DNA of 64,000 bases from contig JAQCAD010000006.1 of the NCBI GenBank assembly GCA_027621915.1, forward strand, positions 40,076-104,075, in the 5' to 3' direction. The notes under the pieces are model-generated. The model searched no databases. It was not told the origin of the DNA and saw only the letters and a program-made list of their open reading frames with translations. Positions 26,304 to 35,806 of the stretch are shown piece by piece (the stretch's first letter is position 1; each line of letters opens with the position of its first letter). The stretch is from Pseudomonadota bacterium (GTDB lineage: Bacteria > Pseudomonadota > Gammaproteobacteria > Steroidobacterales > Woeseiaceae). The translations under genes were made by a program, and so were the position numbers.

Positions 26304-28030
26304 TGACTCATTGCCTGCGCGAGCGTCCCGTGACCACCCTCGGGCAGCGCGTCGGGGGCAATTGCCATCAATCGCAGTGACTCGGTCATGACTTCGCCGA
26401 AAACCGGCGCTGCTACGTCACCGCCGTAGTAAAGGTCCCCCGTCGGTTCATCGATGATTACGACGGCCGCAAGTTTGGGATTACTGGCGGGTGCGAGTCC
26501 GGCGAATACGGAAAAATACTCATCCTCTGAGTAACCGCCACCGGCTGAGAATTTCCATGACGTACCAGTCTTGCCCGCAACTCGGTAGCCGGCGACGCCA
26601 GCCTCGTCACCAGTGCCGCCGGGGCGAACGACTTCTTCCATCATGAGGCGAATCGCAGCAGCCGTTTCGCTACCCATGATTCGCTCGCCTTTGTTCGGTT
26701 GTTCCAGTTTCACGAGCGAAACCGGCCGGATTTGCCCGTCACTACCGAAGGCGGCATAGGCCTGGGCGAGTTGCAAAGGAGTGACTGAAACGCCGTACCC
26801 GTAACCCAGTGTTGCCTGACTGATTTTGCGCCAGTCATTGAAGTGCGTTAGCAGGCCGGCCGACTCTCCGGGAAAACCGCTGGTAGTCAGGGAGCCGAAA
26901 CCGAACCTGGCCATGGTTTGCCACAATTGCTCAGGTTCAAGTGACATGGCAATTTTGGTTGCACCGACATTACTCGAGAGCGACAAAATCGTAGCCAGAT
27001 CAATTCGGCCGAGATTACGACTGTCTTCAATTTTCTTTGGGCCAACGACAACATAGCCTGGGGAGGTATCAACCGTACTATTGGCGCGGTATCGACCGCT
27101 TTCAATTGCAGCGGCCATGATTAATGGTTTGATGCTTGAACCGGGTTCGAAAATATCGGTGATCGCCCGGTTGCGATAACGCTCTGCCGAATATTGCGAA
27201 CGATCATTCGGGTTATAGGTTGGCTGATTGACCATCGCCAGCACTTCACCGGTTTCGATGTCGAGGATGACGACCGAGCCCGATTCCGCTTTATGTTGTT
27301 GAATTGCCGACTTCAATGCCCGGTAGGCAAGATACTGCAGTCGCAGATCAATACTCGAACTAAGGTCTTTGCCGTGACGCGGCGACTTGATGCTGGCGAC
27401 GTTTTCTACAGACCGGCCCAACCGGTCTTTCAAAACCCGCTTCGATCCGAGCTCACCAGCCAGCCAGTGATTGTATTCCAGCTCCAGACCTTCCTGGCCG
27501 TCGTCGTCGACGTTGGTGAATCCGACCAGGTGACCTGTAACCTCACCAGCCGGGTAATATCGTCGGTACTCCCGAAGCGAATTGACGCCGGGCAACTTGA
27601 GCGCCATAACCTGGTGCGCAAGTTCAGGATTCAGGTGACGCTTCAGGTAGAGGAACTCCTTGTCCATGCTGCGTGTCATGCGCCGAATCAGCAGCTCGGC
27701 GTCCAGATCCAGCAGGCGAGCGAGTTCGGGAACACGGTCAGCAGCTGCTGCCAGTTCTTTCGGATTCGCCCAGACACTATCGACGGGAGTGCTTATGGCC
27801 AGTGGCTCACCATTGCGATCCGTTATCGCACCTCGATGCGCGGAAATTCTTTCAGTCCTAAGATGCCGTGAATCAGCCTGGTGATTTAGGAAATCTTTAT
27901 TGAATACCTGCAGCTGGACGGCACGCGCCAGTAGCGCGCCGGCGAAGAAAACGAAAAACGCAATTACCAGCGACACTCTGCCCATAAATTTCCGGGCAGT
28001 CTGTTTTTTTGTTTCTGCTCCGCGATTCAT
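26300..28030 (-). CDS. ftsI: Septal transpeptidase FtsI (PBP3)
   Basis: 576 residues. Class B penicillin-binding protein that cross-links septal peptidoglycan with FtsW. A cytoplasmic N-terminus and one membrane helix at about residues 18-40 lead to the PBP dimerisation domain with RGAITDRNGEPLA. The transpeptidase motifs are the nucleophile in FEPGSSIKPL (SxxK), LSSNVGA (SxN) and AGKTGTSWKF (KTGT). The gene starts ATGA-overlapping the ftsL stop and ends overlapping murE. Confidence 0.97.
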   Translation of the reverse strand: MNRGAETKKQTARKFMGRVSLVIAFFVFFAGALLARAVQLQVFNKDFLNHQADSRHLRTERISAHRGAITDRNGEPLAISTPVDSVWANPKELAAAADRVPELARLLDLDAELLIRRMTRSMDKEFLYLKRHLNPELAHQVMALKLPGVNSLREYRRYYPAGEVTGHLVGFTNVDDDGQEGLELEYNHWLAGELGSKRVLKDRLGRSVENVASIKSPRHGKDLSSSIDLRLQYLAYRALKSAIQQHKAESGSVVILDIETGEVLAMVNQPTYNPNDRSQYSAERYRNRAITDIFEPGSSIKPLIMAAAIESGRYRANSTVDTSPGYVVVGPKKIEDSRNLGRIDLATILSLSSNVGATKIAMSLEPEQLWQTMARFGFGSLTTSGFPGESAGLLTHFNDWRKISQATLGYGYGVSVTPLQLAQAYAAFGSDGQIRPVSLVKLEQPNKGERIMGSETAAAIRLMMEEVVRPGGTGDEAGVAGYRVAGKTGTSWKFSAGGGYSEDEYFSVFAGLAPASNPKLAAVVIIDEPTGDLYYGGDVAAPVFGEVMTESLRLMAIAPDALPEGGHGTLAQAMSQ

Positions 28031-28314
28031 TGCCGTTCAATGACGTAAATTTCCGTCGACTTCGGACGTACGAGCGACAGTTCTTCCGATGCGACACGTT
28101 CGATTCGTGCATGCGTCGCCCAGGTGCTCTGCTCAATCTCCAGCTGACCCCATTCGATGTTGAGTTCATCCCGCTCATTCGTCAGCTGTTCGAGCTCAAC
28201 AAACAATTTCCTCGACTCATGCTTCGTGTAAATCAATGCGATTGCCGACATGACGCAGACAACTGCAAATATCATGGTCAGCAAAAATGGTTGGCGTGAA
28301 TTGCCAAAGTCCAT
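28027..28314 (-). CDS. ftsL: Cell division protein FtsL
   Basis: 95 residues. Small bitopic protein, with a membrane helix at about residues 10-32 followed by a periplasmic leucine-zipper-like coiled coil (RKLFVELEQLTNERDELNIEW). FtsL forms the FtsQLB complex that activates FtsWI. I chose ATG 28314, which overlaps the rsmH stop as TGATG and has GGAG eight bases upstream; a GTG at 28317 would add one Met. FtsL diverges fast in sequence, so position between rsmH and ftsI is a large part of the evidence. Confidence 0.92.
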   Translation of the reverse strand: MDFGNSRQPFLLTMIFAVVCVMSAIALIYTKHESRKLFVELEQLTNERDELNIEWGQLEIEQSTWATHARIERVASEELSLVRPKSTEIYVIERQ

Positions 28315-29258
28315 CACAAACGCTCCGCGATTCGCAGTCGCGAACTACGCGAGCGCACATTGATTGCAATTTCCTCGTCAGTCGGTCCGATAGCCTTGCC
28401 AACCAGCTTTAGCAGCGGCAGGTGCTCTTTCGGAACGTCCGGCATGCCGCGATACTGCTCTGACTCTCGCGATGAATTTCTCATAAATCGCTTGACCCGC
28501 CGATCCTCCAGCGAATGAAAACTGATTACGCAGAGACGACCACCGCAACAGAGCAAATCGATCGATGCCTGCAGCGCCTTTTCGAGTTCCGCGAGCTCGT
28601 CATTGATAAAAATCCGGATCGCCTGAAATGTCTTCGTCGCTGGATGATGCTTCTGACCAAAAGCCGGAACTGCGCCCCGGACGATTTCGGCAAGTTCCGT
28701 AGTACGGCGAATAGGTTCCAAGGCTCGGGCAGCGACAATTGCCCGGGCTATCCGCCCGGCGAATCGCTCTTCGCCGAGGCTCTGCAGCACTTTTTTCAAC
28801 GTTCTTTCTTCCACAATCGCAATCCAGTCAGCTGCACTTCGTCCTTTGGTCGGGTCCATCCGCATGTCGAGCGGTCCGTCGGAGCGGAAGCTGAATCCTC
28901 GCTCTGCTTGATCCAACTGCGGCGACGAGACCCCCAAATCGAGTAGCAGGCCATCCACTTTTCCGAGCAAATTCCTTTCGATCGCATATTTTTTTACTTC
29001 CGAAAACTCACCGTTAATTAACTCCAGACGCGCATCGGACTTCAGGGCTGGGCACGCGCTTTCGATCGCCTGGGGATCCCGATCGATAGCCAGCAATCGA
29101 CCTTCGGTCCCCAGATGCTCCAGAATCGCGCGCGAATGACCCCCTCGGCCGAACGTTCCGTCGACATACCAGCCATCTGGTTTCAGGTTCAGTCCCGCAA
29201 TCGCAGGACCCAAAAGAACCGGCACGTGGTGACTGGTACCTTCTGTTTCTTTTTTCAC
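28314..29258 (-). CDS. rsmH: 16S rRNA m4C1402 methyltransferase RsmH (MraW)
   Basis: 314 residues. Methylates N4 of C1402 in the decoding centre of 16S rRNA. The N-terminal HHVPVLLGPAIAGL and DGTFGRGGHSRAILEHLG (SAM loop) are diagnostic, followed by LLLDLGVSSPQLDQAERGFSF and the C-terminal SFHSLEDRRVKRFM. The start is GTG (29256-29258), 15 bases after the mraZ stop. It is the second gene of the dcw operon. Confidence 0.97.
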   Translation of the reverse strand: MKKETEGTSHHVPVLLGPAIAGLNLKPDGWYVDGTFGRGGHSRAILEHLGTEGRLLAIDRDPQAIESACPALKSDARLELINGEFSEVKKYAIERNLLGKVDGLLLDLGVSSPQLDQAERGFSFRSDGPLDMRMDPTKGRSAADWIAIVEERTLKKVLQSLGEERFAGRIARAIVAARALEPIRRTTELAEIVRGAVPAFGQKHHPATKTFQAIRIFINDELAELEKALQASIDLLCCGGRLCVISFHSLEDRRVKRFMRNSSRESEQYRGMPDVPKEHLPLLKLVGKAIGPTDEEIAINVRSRSSRLRIAERL

Positions 29259-29273
29259 ACCGCCGGAACGGAA

Positions 29274-29723
29274 TCAGAGCGTGAGCGTCTCGAGCTGGGC
29301 CGACAGGTCTGTATCATCACCCTCGTTTAGCCACCCATCCCGAGTTTCGTTCCAGCGTGTTTCGTCCCAAAGCTCAAACCGATTGCCCTGCCCCAACAGC
29401 ACCGCCTGCCGATCGAGACCTGCGTACTCGCGCAATTCCCGCGACAGCAGGATTCGCCCATGTGCGTCGATCTCCACTTCGGTAGCATGTCCAACCATCA
29501 GTCGCTGCAGGCGGCGCGCCTTTCTGTCCAGGCTCGGCAGACGCATCAGTTTTCGTTCGATTTCTTCCCATTCCGGGAATGGGTATATAAGGAGGCAATA
29601 GTCCTTGTCGACGGTCGCCACCAACTGCCCTTCGCAACGGGTTTGAATCCGCTCCCGGTAACGGGTCGGAATTGCCAGGCGCCCTTTGGCGTCCAGCGCG
29701 ACTTTGGTAGCCCCACGGAACAT
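29274..29723 (-). CDS. mraZ: Transcriptional regulator MraZ
   Basis: 149 residues with two SpoVT-AbrB-type half-domains. The first begins MFRGATKVALDAKGRLAIP, the second is around EVEIDAHGRILLSRELREYAGL. MraZ forms rings and represses its own operon by binding TGGG repeats upstream. Four such repeats with 10-base period lie near the promoter here, so autoregulation of the whole dcw cluster is likely. First gene of the operon. Confidence 0.97.
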   Translation of the reverse strand: MFRGATKVALDAKGRLAIPTRYRERIQTRCEGQLVATVDKDYCLLIYPFPEWEEIERKLMRLPSLDRKARRLQRLMVGHATEVEIDAHGRILLSRELREYAGLDRQAVLLGQGNRFELWDETRWNETRDGWLNEGDDTDLSAQLETLTL

Positions 29724-29787
29724 GATTTATTGTCAGGGTCGTTTGACAGTGCTTCTTTTGCTCACAGAGCCCGGCACGTGTCATTTG

Positions 29788-29849
29788 CCCCTTTCCTCCC
29801 ACTTTTTTCCACTCCACGCCACTATATTCGGGCCATCACCCAGCGTCAA
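29788..29849 (-). promoter_or_regulatory. Pmra promoter and MraZ boxes
   Basis: Minus strand: TTGACG (29849-29844), 17 bases, TATAGT (29826-29821), a very good sigma-70 promoter with a start near 29814. TGG-type repeats follow at exact 10-base steps: TGGC (29821-29818), TGGA (29811-29808), TGGG (29801-29798) and GGGG (29791-29788). This matches the known MraZ operator design of TGGGN repeats separated by five bases. The first box overlaps the end of the -10, so binding should block the promoter. Confidence 0.8.
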
Positions 29850-30105
29850 CTGGCGATTCCAATTATTTCTTGTTGTACAGGGACTTAGAGGCTTTAGCGT
29901 GGCTCAATTCGGGCGAATTGTGGCACGCTTTAGGAACCAAAAATCAATCACTTACCTTGATTTTCTCGATAAAACATCAGTTTCGGGTCGCCAGACGGAG
30001 ACAGCACTGGGTTTTCGCACCTTTTGATCGCCAAAGCGCAAAGGTCGCAACGGCCGCCGAAGTAGCATCGCAGCAGGAATTTTATCTTATTGATTTATAA
30101 AGAGA
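29850..30105. other. Non-coding spacer between Pmra and the rnpB 3' end, with a 34-base hairpin
   Basis: No gene is visible. The notable element is a hairpin at 29896-29929: AGCGTG / CAATTC-GGGC-GAATTG / CACGCT, two perfect 6-bp stems separated by a small internal loop. The 7-base sequence GCTTTAG occurs directly on both flanks (29891-29897 and 29927-29933), overlapping the stem bases. It could be an rnpB-distal terminator or a remnant of a small palindromic insertion. The T-rich run next to the rnpB end (TTTCTTTCTCTTT on the minus strand, 30111-30099) may serve for release of the RNA. Confidence 0.4.
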
Positions 30106-30469
30106 AAGAAAGAGCCGGCCATAAGCCGGGTTCTGTCGTGGGCAACCATTCATCTGGGACAGCCGTCACCGACTGCCTCAAGCAACCTACCCGGGAGCCC
30201 GCTCAGGCTCGGTGTGGGACATGCCCACCTGCTCCCCTATTTGGTCTTGCTCCAGGCGGGGTTTGCCGTGCCGCGGAATGTTGCCACCCGCGCGGTGCGC
30301 TCTTACCGCACCATTTCACCCTTACCTGCACTAAGTACAGGCGGTATATTTTCTGTGGCACTTTCCATGGGTTCGCACCCTCCAGGCGTTACCTGGCGCC
30401 CTGCCTGACGGAGCCCGGACTTTCCTCCGCATTTCTCAAAGAAATACAGCGATTGCCTGGCCGACTCTT
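30106..30469 (-). ncRNA. rnpB: RNase P RNA (M1 RNA, bacterial class A)
   Basis: About 364 bases on the minus strand. The universally conserved blocks appear in order: GCGGAGGAAAGTCCGGGCTCC, in which GGAAAGTCCGGGC is the 5' core, then GCCAGGTAACGCCTGG, GGTAAGGGTGAAA, GGTGCGGTAAGAGCGCACCG, GAGCAAGACCAAATAGGG, GGGTAGGTTGCTTGAG and near the 3' end CACGACAGAACCCGGCTTA. The ends are set by helix P1: GAGTCGGCC at the 5' end pairs with GGCCGGCTC at the 3' end. The RNA is the catalytic subunit that matures tRNA 5' ends. It is transcribed toward mraZ; exact ends are estimated. Confidence 0.97.
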
Positions 30470-30528
30470 ACTTTCTCAGGTCCCGCGAGATCGCGGGGAT
30501 GCGAATCATACGTGCTTTCTCCGCAGAT

Positions 30529-30636
30529 AAAAGGGGTCAGAGCCCGTTTCTTGCCCGGTGGACGGGTTTTCTCGCGGGACCATGCGAAGAAACGGGCTCT
30601 GACCCCTTTTTAGGAAACGGGCTCTGACCCCTTTTT
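30529..30636. repeat. Palindromic repeat (AAAAGGGGTCAGAGCCCGTT family), three arms
   Basis: A 24-base arm at 30529-30552 is the exact reverse complement of 30587-30610. A third arm at 30614-30636 repeats the second with a 25-base period (23 bases shared). The 34-base loop contains TCTCGCGGGACC (30570-30581), an exact inverse of GGTCCCGCGAGA (30479-30490) in front of rnpB. Repeats with GGGGTCAGAGCCC-type cores are, from memory, dispersed in several gammaproteobacterial genomes and sometimes linked to REP-associated transposases. The element ends inside rsmI, supplying its last codons, and could also terminate rsmI transcription. Confidence 0.8.
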
Positions 30637-31467
30637 GAGCGCCACCATTCTTCGGTAGAGCTCGTTCCTGTTCTGCCCTGAAAGCTCGGCCGCAATGGCC
30701 ACCGCCTGTTTGCCAGGAAGCACATTGAGGAGCGCGTGCAAGAGCCTGTCGGCGTCAATTGCAGATTCTTCGCTCGACGACTCCTGCACCCCCGCAACCG
30801 CGATTACGAACTCGCCCTTGGCAGGAATACTGCCATCGGCCAGCTGGTCTGCCAGGGTCTGAAGATCAGCTAAAACACATTGTTCATACAACTTCGTGAG
30901 TTCACGTCCGATAAAGGCCCTGCGATCGGCGCCATGTGTAGCGACGAGGTCAGCAAGCGTGTCAGCGATGCGATGCACGGATTCAAAGAAAAGTATCGTC
31001 CGCGATTCCCGTGCGAGCATTTCCAGTCGTTTTTGGCGGGCTTTGGACCTGGCTGGCAAGAACCCTTCAAATGCGAATCGGTCTGTGGGCAGGCCGCAGA
31101 CAGACAGCGCTGCGACCAGCGCTGACGCACCCGGAATTGGTGAAACCCGAATTCCTGTCTGATGCGCCTCCTGAAGTAATCGGAATCCAGGATCGCTTAT
31201 AAGCGGCGTACCCGCATCACTAACCAGTGCGATTGATTTGCCGGCCCTAAGCTCGCTGATGAACTTTGTGGTCATCGCGGCTTCGTTGTGATCGTGCAGT
31301 GCGATTTGCCGGCATTTTATGCCGAAATGCATTAGCAATCGACCGGTCACGCGCGTATCCTCGGCGGCGATGAGGTCTACCGTGTTCAGCACTTCCCTGG
31401 CACGTGGTGAAATGTCGCCCAGATTCCCGATCGGTGTCGCAACGACGTAAAGTGTGCCCTCATTCAA
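30610..31467 (-). CDS. rsmI: 16S rRNA 2'-O-methyltransferase RsmI
   Basis: 285 residues. Methylates the ribose of C1402 in 16S rRNA, the same nucleotide that RsmH modifies at N4, and the two genes are close here. The N-terminal TLYVVATPIGNLGDISPRA is diagnostic, followed by AAEDTRVTGRLL, ALVSDAGTPLISDPGFRL and PIPGASALVAALSVCGL. The C-terminal residues KKGSEPVS and the stop codon come from two arms of the palindromic repeat at 30529-30636, so the native end has been overwritten or lies a few residues earlier. Divergent from lpoA with an 87-base gap, as in enteric bacteria. Confidence 0.97.
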   Translation of the reverse strand: MNEGTLYVVATPIGNLGDISPRAREVLNTVDLIAAEDTRVTGRLLMHFGIKCRQIALHDHNEAAMTTKFISELRAGKSIALVSDAGTPLISDPGFRLLQEAHQTGIRVSPIPGASALVAALSVCGLPTDRFAFEGFLPARSKARQKRLEMLARESRTILFFESVHRIADTLADLVATHGADRRAFIGRELTKLYEQCVLADLQTLADQLADGSIPAKGEFVIAVAGVQESSSEESAIDADRLLHALLNVLPGKQAVAIAAELSGQNRNELYRRMVALKKGSEPVS

Positions 31468-31554
31468 TCTCTGTCTTCCGCATTCAGGTTAATCTGCAAT
31501 GATAATTGTATCGACCGACATCCTGCTCTCTAACGACTCGATCAGGCAAGCCGA

Positions 31555-33506
31555 ATGAAACTGACCGGAACTTATTTAACGCGTGCCTTGATATCGCTGT
31601 TAGCGACTCTTTTTCTTGGCGCCTGTGCGACGCCTGACTTCGGTGGAATTTCCGGCGGCCAATCAGAACGACGCGCAGAAGCATTGGCGCAGAATGGTCA
31701 ATATGAAGACGCTGCCAGTACCTACATCGGGCTGGCAACGGCAGTGGGCGGGCAGGAACGGGATCGACTGACGCTTCTTGCGGTCGAGCAATGGCTTTTC
31801 GCCGGTGATGGTCGGCGGGCCCGTACGGCGCTTCGTACTGTCCCCACGCCCGCCGGCGGTGCGTTGCTCTGGTTGTGGAGCGCGGACGCCGCAGCACTGT
31901 CGTTATGGGACGGCAATCCAGACGCGGCGTTGTCTTTGCTTGAGCCACTGAGCCGCCAATCGCTGCCGGTTCAGCATCGCACCCGCATCGAAGCCTTGCG
32001 GGCAGATGCCTGGTTTCAGAAAGGTGACCCGCTTCGCGCAGTCGATCTGTACATGCAGCGCGAAATCTGGATCGACGACCAGCGGTCGATCGAAGCGAAC
32101 AGACAGAGGCTCTGGACGGGTCTTACGAGTGCCAATGTTCAGGATTTAAGGGACGCAGCAAGTGTTACAGTCGATCCGGTCCTCCGCGGCTGGCTGTCAC
32201 TGGCAGCACTGGCCAACTCTACAGGGCAACAGGGCATTGGCTGGGGCAACGGCCTGGTCCGCTGGCAGGAATCAAATATCGATCACCCGGCCATCGGCGT
32301 ATTGTCCGATTTGTCGCGTCCTGAAGACAGCATCCTCAGTTACCCACGTCAAATCGCGTTGCTCCTGCCCTTATCTGGCAATGGTGGTATTCAGGGTAAC
32401 GCGGTAAAAAACGGATTCCTCGGTGCCTATTTCGCCGCTGTCGGCGGCGTTGATAGTCAGCAGGAAATTCGGGTCTACGACGTTAACGTAGAAGGTGTTG
32501 GCAATGCTTACGCTCGAGCGGTAGAGGACGGCGCAGAGTTTGTAGTCGGTCCACTGCTGCGGCGAAGCGTCGCAGAACTGGCAACGGAACTTCTACTGCC
32601 AGTACCGATCCTGAGTCTAAATTACCTGGCGGACGATCAACTGTCGCCACCCGGGTTCTATCAATTCGCGTTGGCGCCGGAGGACGAAGCAGCGTCCGCC
32701 GCGCAGCGGGCTATAGATGATGGCGGCCGACGTGCCGTCGCATTGATCCCTGCGAATGACTGGGGCCGGCGCGTCATGACGAGCTTCGCCACCGAGTTCG
32801 AAGGTCTGGGCGGCAGACTGCTCGAATTTCGCAGTTATGAACCGAACAGCCAGGATTTCGCTTTTGAAATCGAAAACCTGATGGCACTCTCACAAAGCGT
32901 GCAGCGGTATCAACGTCTGCGCGCCAATATCGGCGGGCCCCTTCAATTTGATCCGCGTCGTCGCCAGGATGTTGACTTTGTCTTCCTCGCGGCCGACGCA
33001 AAAGCCGGGCGACTCATCAAATCCCAGTTGAAATTTCACTACTCGGGTGAATTGCCGGTGTATTCAACTTCGTTCATTTACTCAATGGACGGCCGATCTG
33101 ACTCGGATTTGAATGCTGTAATGTTTGCTGACGCGCCGTGGGTTGTGGCTCCTCCGGCCTGGATCTCCGACTTTCCCAACATTTATAGTGAATACTGGCC
33201 AGGTGAAAAAAGGCTGACCCGCTTGCACGCGATGGGCTACGACGCGTACCACCTGGCCGGTGAACTTTTCAATGCACGCGAGAATTCGATGGAAGAGATC
33301 GTCGGCGCAACCGGTCGATTGTTTCTCTCGCCAGACGGCCGCGTCCATCGCAAACCGGCGTGGGCACATTTTGTACGAGGCGAACCGACTCCGTTGCAGA
33401 ACAACAGCGACTTTCAAAGGCTCTTTGAAAATCTTGAGACTGACTTTGACGAGGATGAGAGCGCCGGTTTTCCGAACATGAGACTGCAAGAAAAAAATCC
33501 CAACGA

Positions 33507-33510
<4 letters not shown>
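31555..33510 (+). CDS. lpoA: LpoA, outer-membrane lipoprotein activator of PBP1A
   Basis: 651 residues. Signal peptide with lipobox LFLGAC (Cys at about residue 24), an N-terminal helical TPR-like region to about residue 240, and a C-terminal periplasmic-binding-protein-type (LppC) domain starting near PRQIALLLPLSGNGGIQGNAV. LpoA reaches through the peptidoglycan to stimulate PBP1A. The neighbourhood rsmI-lpoA-yraN-diaA is the same as in E. coli, which supports the call. Its stop overlaps the yraN start. Confidence 0.93.
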
Positions 33511-34512
<1,002 letters not shown>

Positions 34513-34606
34513 AGCCGTGCGAAGGTAGTCTCCAACGCGCGGTCCGTGCGACCAGTACAGGACAACGGGAGGAACCCGCCTGACTGGCGCATGTCGAACT
34601 CGGGCG

Positions 34607-35017
34607 CTACTTCACAACGGTCAGGTGCGAGCGACTGCTCTTCTGGCGTTCCGTATCTTCGGGATCTTCGGGTCCTTCCGGCGGCTCCGGCTTTTCAGCG
34701 CCGTGTGAGAAGATCATGCCCTGGCCCGTCTCTTTCGCATAGATTCCCATGACCGATGCCGTCGGAACCCAGACGTCAAACGGAACGCCCGAAAACCTTG
34801 CTCGAAAACTCACGCCGCCATTACTAAGTTTAAGGTTATGGGCCGCTGAATGGCTGACGTTCAGTATGATCTTGCCGTCTTTGACGTGCTCGATCGGCAC
34901 AGTCACCCCATCGATCGAAGCATCGACAACTATGTGCGGAGTGTGACCGTTGTCACCCATCCATTCATGCATGGCACGGATCAGATAAGGCCGCTTTGAC
35001 TGGCTTGGATTCGTCAT
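34607..35017 (-). CDS. sspB: ClpXP adaptor SspB
   Basis: 136 residues. Delivers ssrA-tagged and other substrates to ClpXP. The N-terminal domain begins KRPYLIRAMHEWMGDNG and includes HIVVDASIDGVTVP, LNVSHSAAHNLKLSNGGVSF and FSGVPFDVWVPTASVMGIYA. An acidic, Pro-rich flexible linker follows, and the C-terminus SRSHLTVVK is the short ClpX-binding (XB) peptide. ATG 35017 with GGTGA upstream is chosen. Next to sspA as usual. Confidence 0.95.
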   Translation of the reverse strand: MTNPSQSKRPYLIRAMHEWMGDNGHTPHIVVDASIDGVTVPIEHVKDGKIILNVSHSAAHNLKLSNGGVSFRARFSGVPFDVWVPTASVMGIYAKETGQGMIFSHGAEKPEPPEGPEDPEDTERQKSSRSHLTVVK

Positions 35018-35097
35018 GATTTCACCGCAGGATACCACTCCAAGCCGGGAATGATCACGTCCGCCAACGCCTTCCAGCAATCAGCAGGGCAGCCCGT

Positions 35098-35727
35098 CTA
35101 CAGGCGCATTTCCTGTTCAAGTTCCGTCAGGCTGGCCTGAAATGAACGCCGCTCAAACACTCGTTTCATGTATGCCTCAATAGCAGCCGACTGCGACCCA
35201 AGTTCAATGCCATAAACAGGCAGGCGCCACAGGATTGGCGCAATGCTGCAATCGACGAGCGAAAACTCGTCACTTAGAAAAAACTGCTTGGCGGCGAATA
35301 ATTCGACGCTGGCAAGGACACTCTCGCGCAGCATCTTGCGCGATTTTGCGGGAAGTTTGTTCTCGCCCTCGGCGTCGAACTGCTCCGCCAACTCGTACCA
35401 GTCCGTTTCGATGCGGAACAACGCGAGGCGAAATTGTGCTCGCGTTACCGGGTCAACCGGCATCAGGGGCGGATGCGGAAAACGCTCATCGAGGTACTCA
35501 ATAATTACGCGCGAATCGTACAGCACCAGATCACGGTCGACCAATGTCGGCACCGTATGGTACGGATTCAAGTCCATCAAATCTTCCGGCAGATCGGGTC
35601 CATCAACATTGACAATTTCCATATTGATGTTCTTTTCAGCAAGTACGAGTCGCGTGCGGTGGCTGTGAATGCACGTCGGTTTCGAAAACAGTGTCATCAC
35701 GGAACGTCTGTTGGCAATTACTGCCAT
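35098..35727 (-). CDS. sspA: Stringent starvation protein A (SspA)
   Basis: 209 residues. GST-fold protein that binds RNA polymerase and alters promoter use under starvation and acid stress; it is not an active glutathione transferase. MAVIANRRSVMTLFSKPT matches the SspA N-terminus, with DLNPYHTVPTLVDRDLVLYD and EYLDERFPHPPLMPVDPV, the surface region conserved for RNAP contact. It lies upstream of sspB and downstream of petABC in the same direction. Confidence 0.96.
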   Translation of the reverse strand: MAVIANRRSVMTLFSKPTCIHSHRTRLVLAEKNINMEIVNVDGPDLPEDLMDLNPYHTVPTLVDRDLVLYDSRVIIEYLDERFPHPPLMPVDPVTRAQFRLALFRIETDWYELAEQFDAEGENKLPAKSRKMLRESVLASVELFAAKQFFLSDEFSLVDCSIAPILWRLPVYGIELGSQSAAIEAYMKRVFERRSFQASLTELEQEMRL

Positions 35728-35772
35728 GATGCGGTCCCCTTAGGAAGGATAATTATCAGGCTCTAATATAGG

Positions 35773-35790
35773 AATCGATTTGGATCGATT
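35773..35790. terminator. Hairpin between petC and sspA
   Basis: AATCGAT-TTGG-ATCGATT is a perfect 7-bp stem with a 4-base loop in the 79-base gap. No T-tract follows on the minus strand, so petC transcription may continue into sspA. Confidence 0.35.
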
Positions 35791-35806
35791 GTCACGCTCG
35801 CCTGCT

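Noticed and set aside
30090..30530. Open frame of 146 codons around 30090-30530
   Set aside because: It lies over the RNase P RNA gene, whose conserved RNA blocks explain the sequence.
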